From Scalindua sp964344685 (GTDB lineage Bacteria; Planctomycetota; Brocadiia; Brocadiales; Scalinduaceae), in NCBI GenBank assembly GCA_964344685.1, contig CAYFOK010000006.1, forward strand, positions 62,001 to 126,000: a DNA stretch of 64,000 nt, given 5' to 3'. The notes beneath the pieces are model-generated. The model did not search any database, had not been told where the DNA came from, and worked only from the letters and a program-made list of their open reading frames with translations. This document shows positions 63,072 to 64,000 of the stretch, one piece after another. How positions within the stretch are numbered: the stretch's first letter is position 1; each line of letters begins with the position of its first letter. A program made the position numbers and the translations under genes.

Positions 63072-64000
63072 CTACAGCTCTCTGTCCAGTTCGAAAGCTT
63101 TATGCATGGCAATTAAGGCCTTCTCTGCCTGGCTTTCCTCTATAACACAAGAAATTTTAATCTCTGAGGTGCTGATCATCTGTATGTTGATTTTTTCATC
63201 AGAGAGAGTTTTGAACATTTTTTCTGCTATCCCACAGTGAGATCTCATACCGATTCCAACAATTGAAAGTTTTGCTATTTTATCATCAGCAACGATCTCT
63301 TTTGCCTTGATTTCGCCCTTTATTCTTTCTGTTGTTTCCAGGGCTAGCGACAGATCATTTTTTTCAACAGTAAATGTTAAATCTGTCAGCCCATGTGCGC
63401 TGATGTTCTGAATAATCATATCAACATTTATTTTTTCTTTTGCCAGTTCATGAAAGATACTGGCTGCCTGCCCTGGTTCATCAGACACACCGATTATTGT
63501 AATTTTTGCATCATTTTTAGATACAGTTGCTCCACTGACAACGATATTTTCCATTTCACTTACCTCTTTACATATAAGGGTTCCTGTGCCATTATTAAAG
63601 CTGGGTCTTACCCGAATTGAGACATTATATTTTTTTGCAAACTCAATCGATCGTACATGAACAACCTGTGCTCCCATACTTGCCAGTTCCAGTATTTCAT
63701 CATAAGATATTTTGTTCAGCCGTCTCGCATCCGGAACAGCTCGTGGATCAGCGGTGTAAACACCATCAACGTCGGTATAAATATCACATATATCTGCTTT
63801 GAGTGCAGCTGCCAGTGCAACAGCACTGGTATCTGAACCACCACGTCCCAGGGTTGTTATATTGTCATTTTCATCTACACCCTGATATCCGGCGACCACC
63901 ACTATTTTGTTTTTAGATAATTCCTTTAATATTCGATCATCATTTATATTAACTATTCTTGCTTTTGTATGAAAGCTATCGGTAGTTATCCCAATTTGCC
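63072..64000 (-). CDS. lysC: Aspartate kinase (5' end outside window)
   Basis: The C-terminal 308 residues of aspartokinase. The frame is open to the window edge, reading ITTDSFHTKARIVNINDD and VVVAGYQGVDENDNITTLGR then GGSDTSAVALAAALKADICD and YTDVDGVYTADPRAVPDARR. Two ACT domains follow: VSDEPGQAASIFHELAKEKI, and GMRSHCGIAEKMFKTLSDEK, which usually bind lysine or threonine as inhibitors. The N-terminal KFGG motif lies outside. It phosphorylates aspartate for lysine, threonine and methionine; it is separate from dapF. Confidence 0.95.
   Translation of the reverse strand, partial: QIGITTDSFHTKARIVNINDDRILKELSKNKIVVVAGYQGVDENDNITTLGRGGSDTSAVALAAALKADICDIYTDVDGVYTADPRAVPDARRLNKISYDEILELASMGAQVVHVRSIEFAKKYNVSIRVRPSFNNGTGTLICKEVSEMENIVVSGATVSKNDAKITIIGVSDEPGQAASIFHELAKEKINVDMIIQNISAHGLTDLTFTVEKNDLSLALETTERIKGEIKAKEIVADDKIAKLSIVGIGMRSHCGIAEKMFKTLSDEKINIQMISTSEIKISCVIEESQAEKALIAMHKAFELDREL

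Overview
The window is an AT-rich bacterial chromosome segment with mixed gene orientation, short operons and several unusual domain fusions. The best guess is a planctomycete (PVC superphylum), possibly a Brocadiales/Scalindua-type anammox bacterium. Supporting hints are the Akkermansia-like split of the pilus alignment genes (PilM/N-like, Amuc_1100-like, secretin), the formylglycine-generating-enzyme-like (SUMF1) domain protein, a eukaryotic-type HisA, and a DUF2249/cupin/DUF1858 cluster of the kind seen near nitric oxide or hydroxylamine chemistry. No rRNA gene or anammox marker gene lies in the window, so the taxonomy is inference.

Layout. Positions 1-2543 hold the 5' part of one long reading frame that joins a phosphoglycerate-kinase-like domain, a helix-hairpin-helix linker and a glutamate-dehydrogenase-type domain. 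2.9-12.5 kb carries small housekeeping and accessory genes: PlsC, DoxX, a GemA-like phage protein, an HTH/Zn-ribbon regulator, eukaryotic-type HisA, DUF465, a periplasmic FKBP, a TPR/nucleotidyl cyclase, a YheT hydrolase, DUF423 and YceI. 12.6-19.1 kb is a tightly overlapping minus-strand operon: GT2 glycosyltransferase, DUF3179, GT-C mannosyltransferase-like protein, and a radical SAM/SPASM enzyme fused to an ArsM-like methyltransferase. 19.3-23.2 kb has DinB, a TlpA-type thioredoxin, an FMN reductase and an ECF sigma/anti-sigma pair.

23.2-27.2 kb is an accessory island. It holds a KAP NTPase fused to a SUMF1/C-type-lectin domain, a REP-associated tyrosine transposase bracketed by inverted paired-hairpin repeats, two GT2 enzymes and a MITE-like inverted repeat element. 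27.8-37 kb has a MEMO1-family protein, a PP-loop/NFACT-R tRNA thiolase-like protein, an unknown protein, DUF192, a HAD-YvcK fusion with a stand-alone HAD paralogue, and the GlmM/GlmU-like pair for UDP-GlcNAc. 37-45.5 kb has HU, FabZ, a tRNA with CAU anticodon, and a type IV pilus/type II secretion-like operon ending with MiaA at its upstream end.

45.7-55 kb has an adenosylhomocysteinase-like protein, a decayed DUF2059 gene, CysH, a universal stress protein, an SLC13 permease and an Rrf2 regulator flanked by candidate operators, two CNNM/CBS proteins, a decayed aspartate aminotransferase, and the DUF2249/cupin/cupin/DUF1858 group. 55.3-60.9 kb is the replication cluster dnaA-dnaN-DUF721-gyrB, without recF. 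The window ends with DapF, a UDP-glucuronate decarboxylase-like protein and the 3' part of aspartate kinase.

Several start codons were moved from the longest frame to positions with a visible Shine-Dalgarno sequence; this is stated in each entry.
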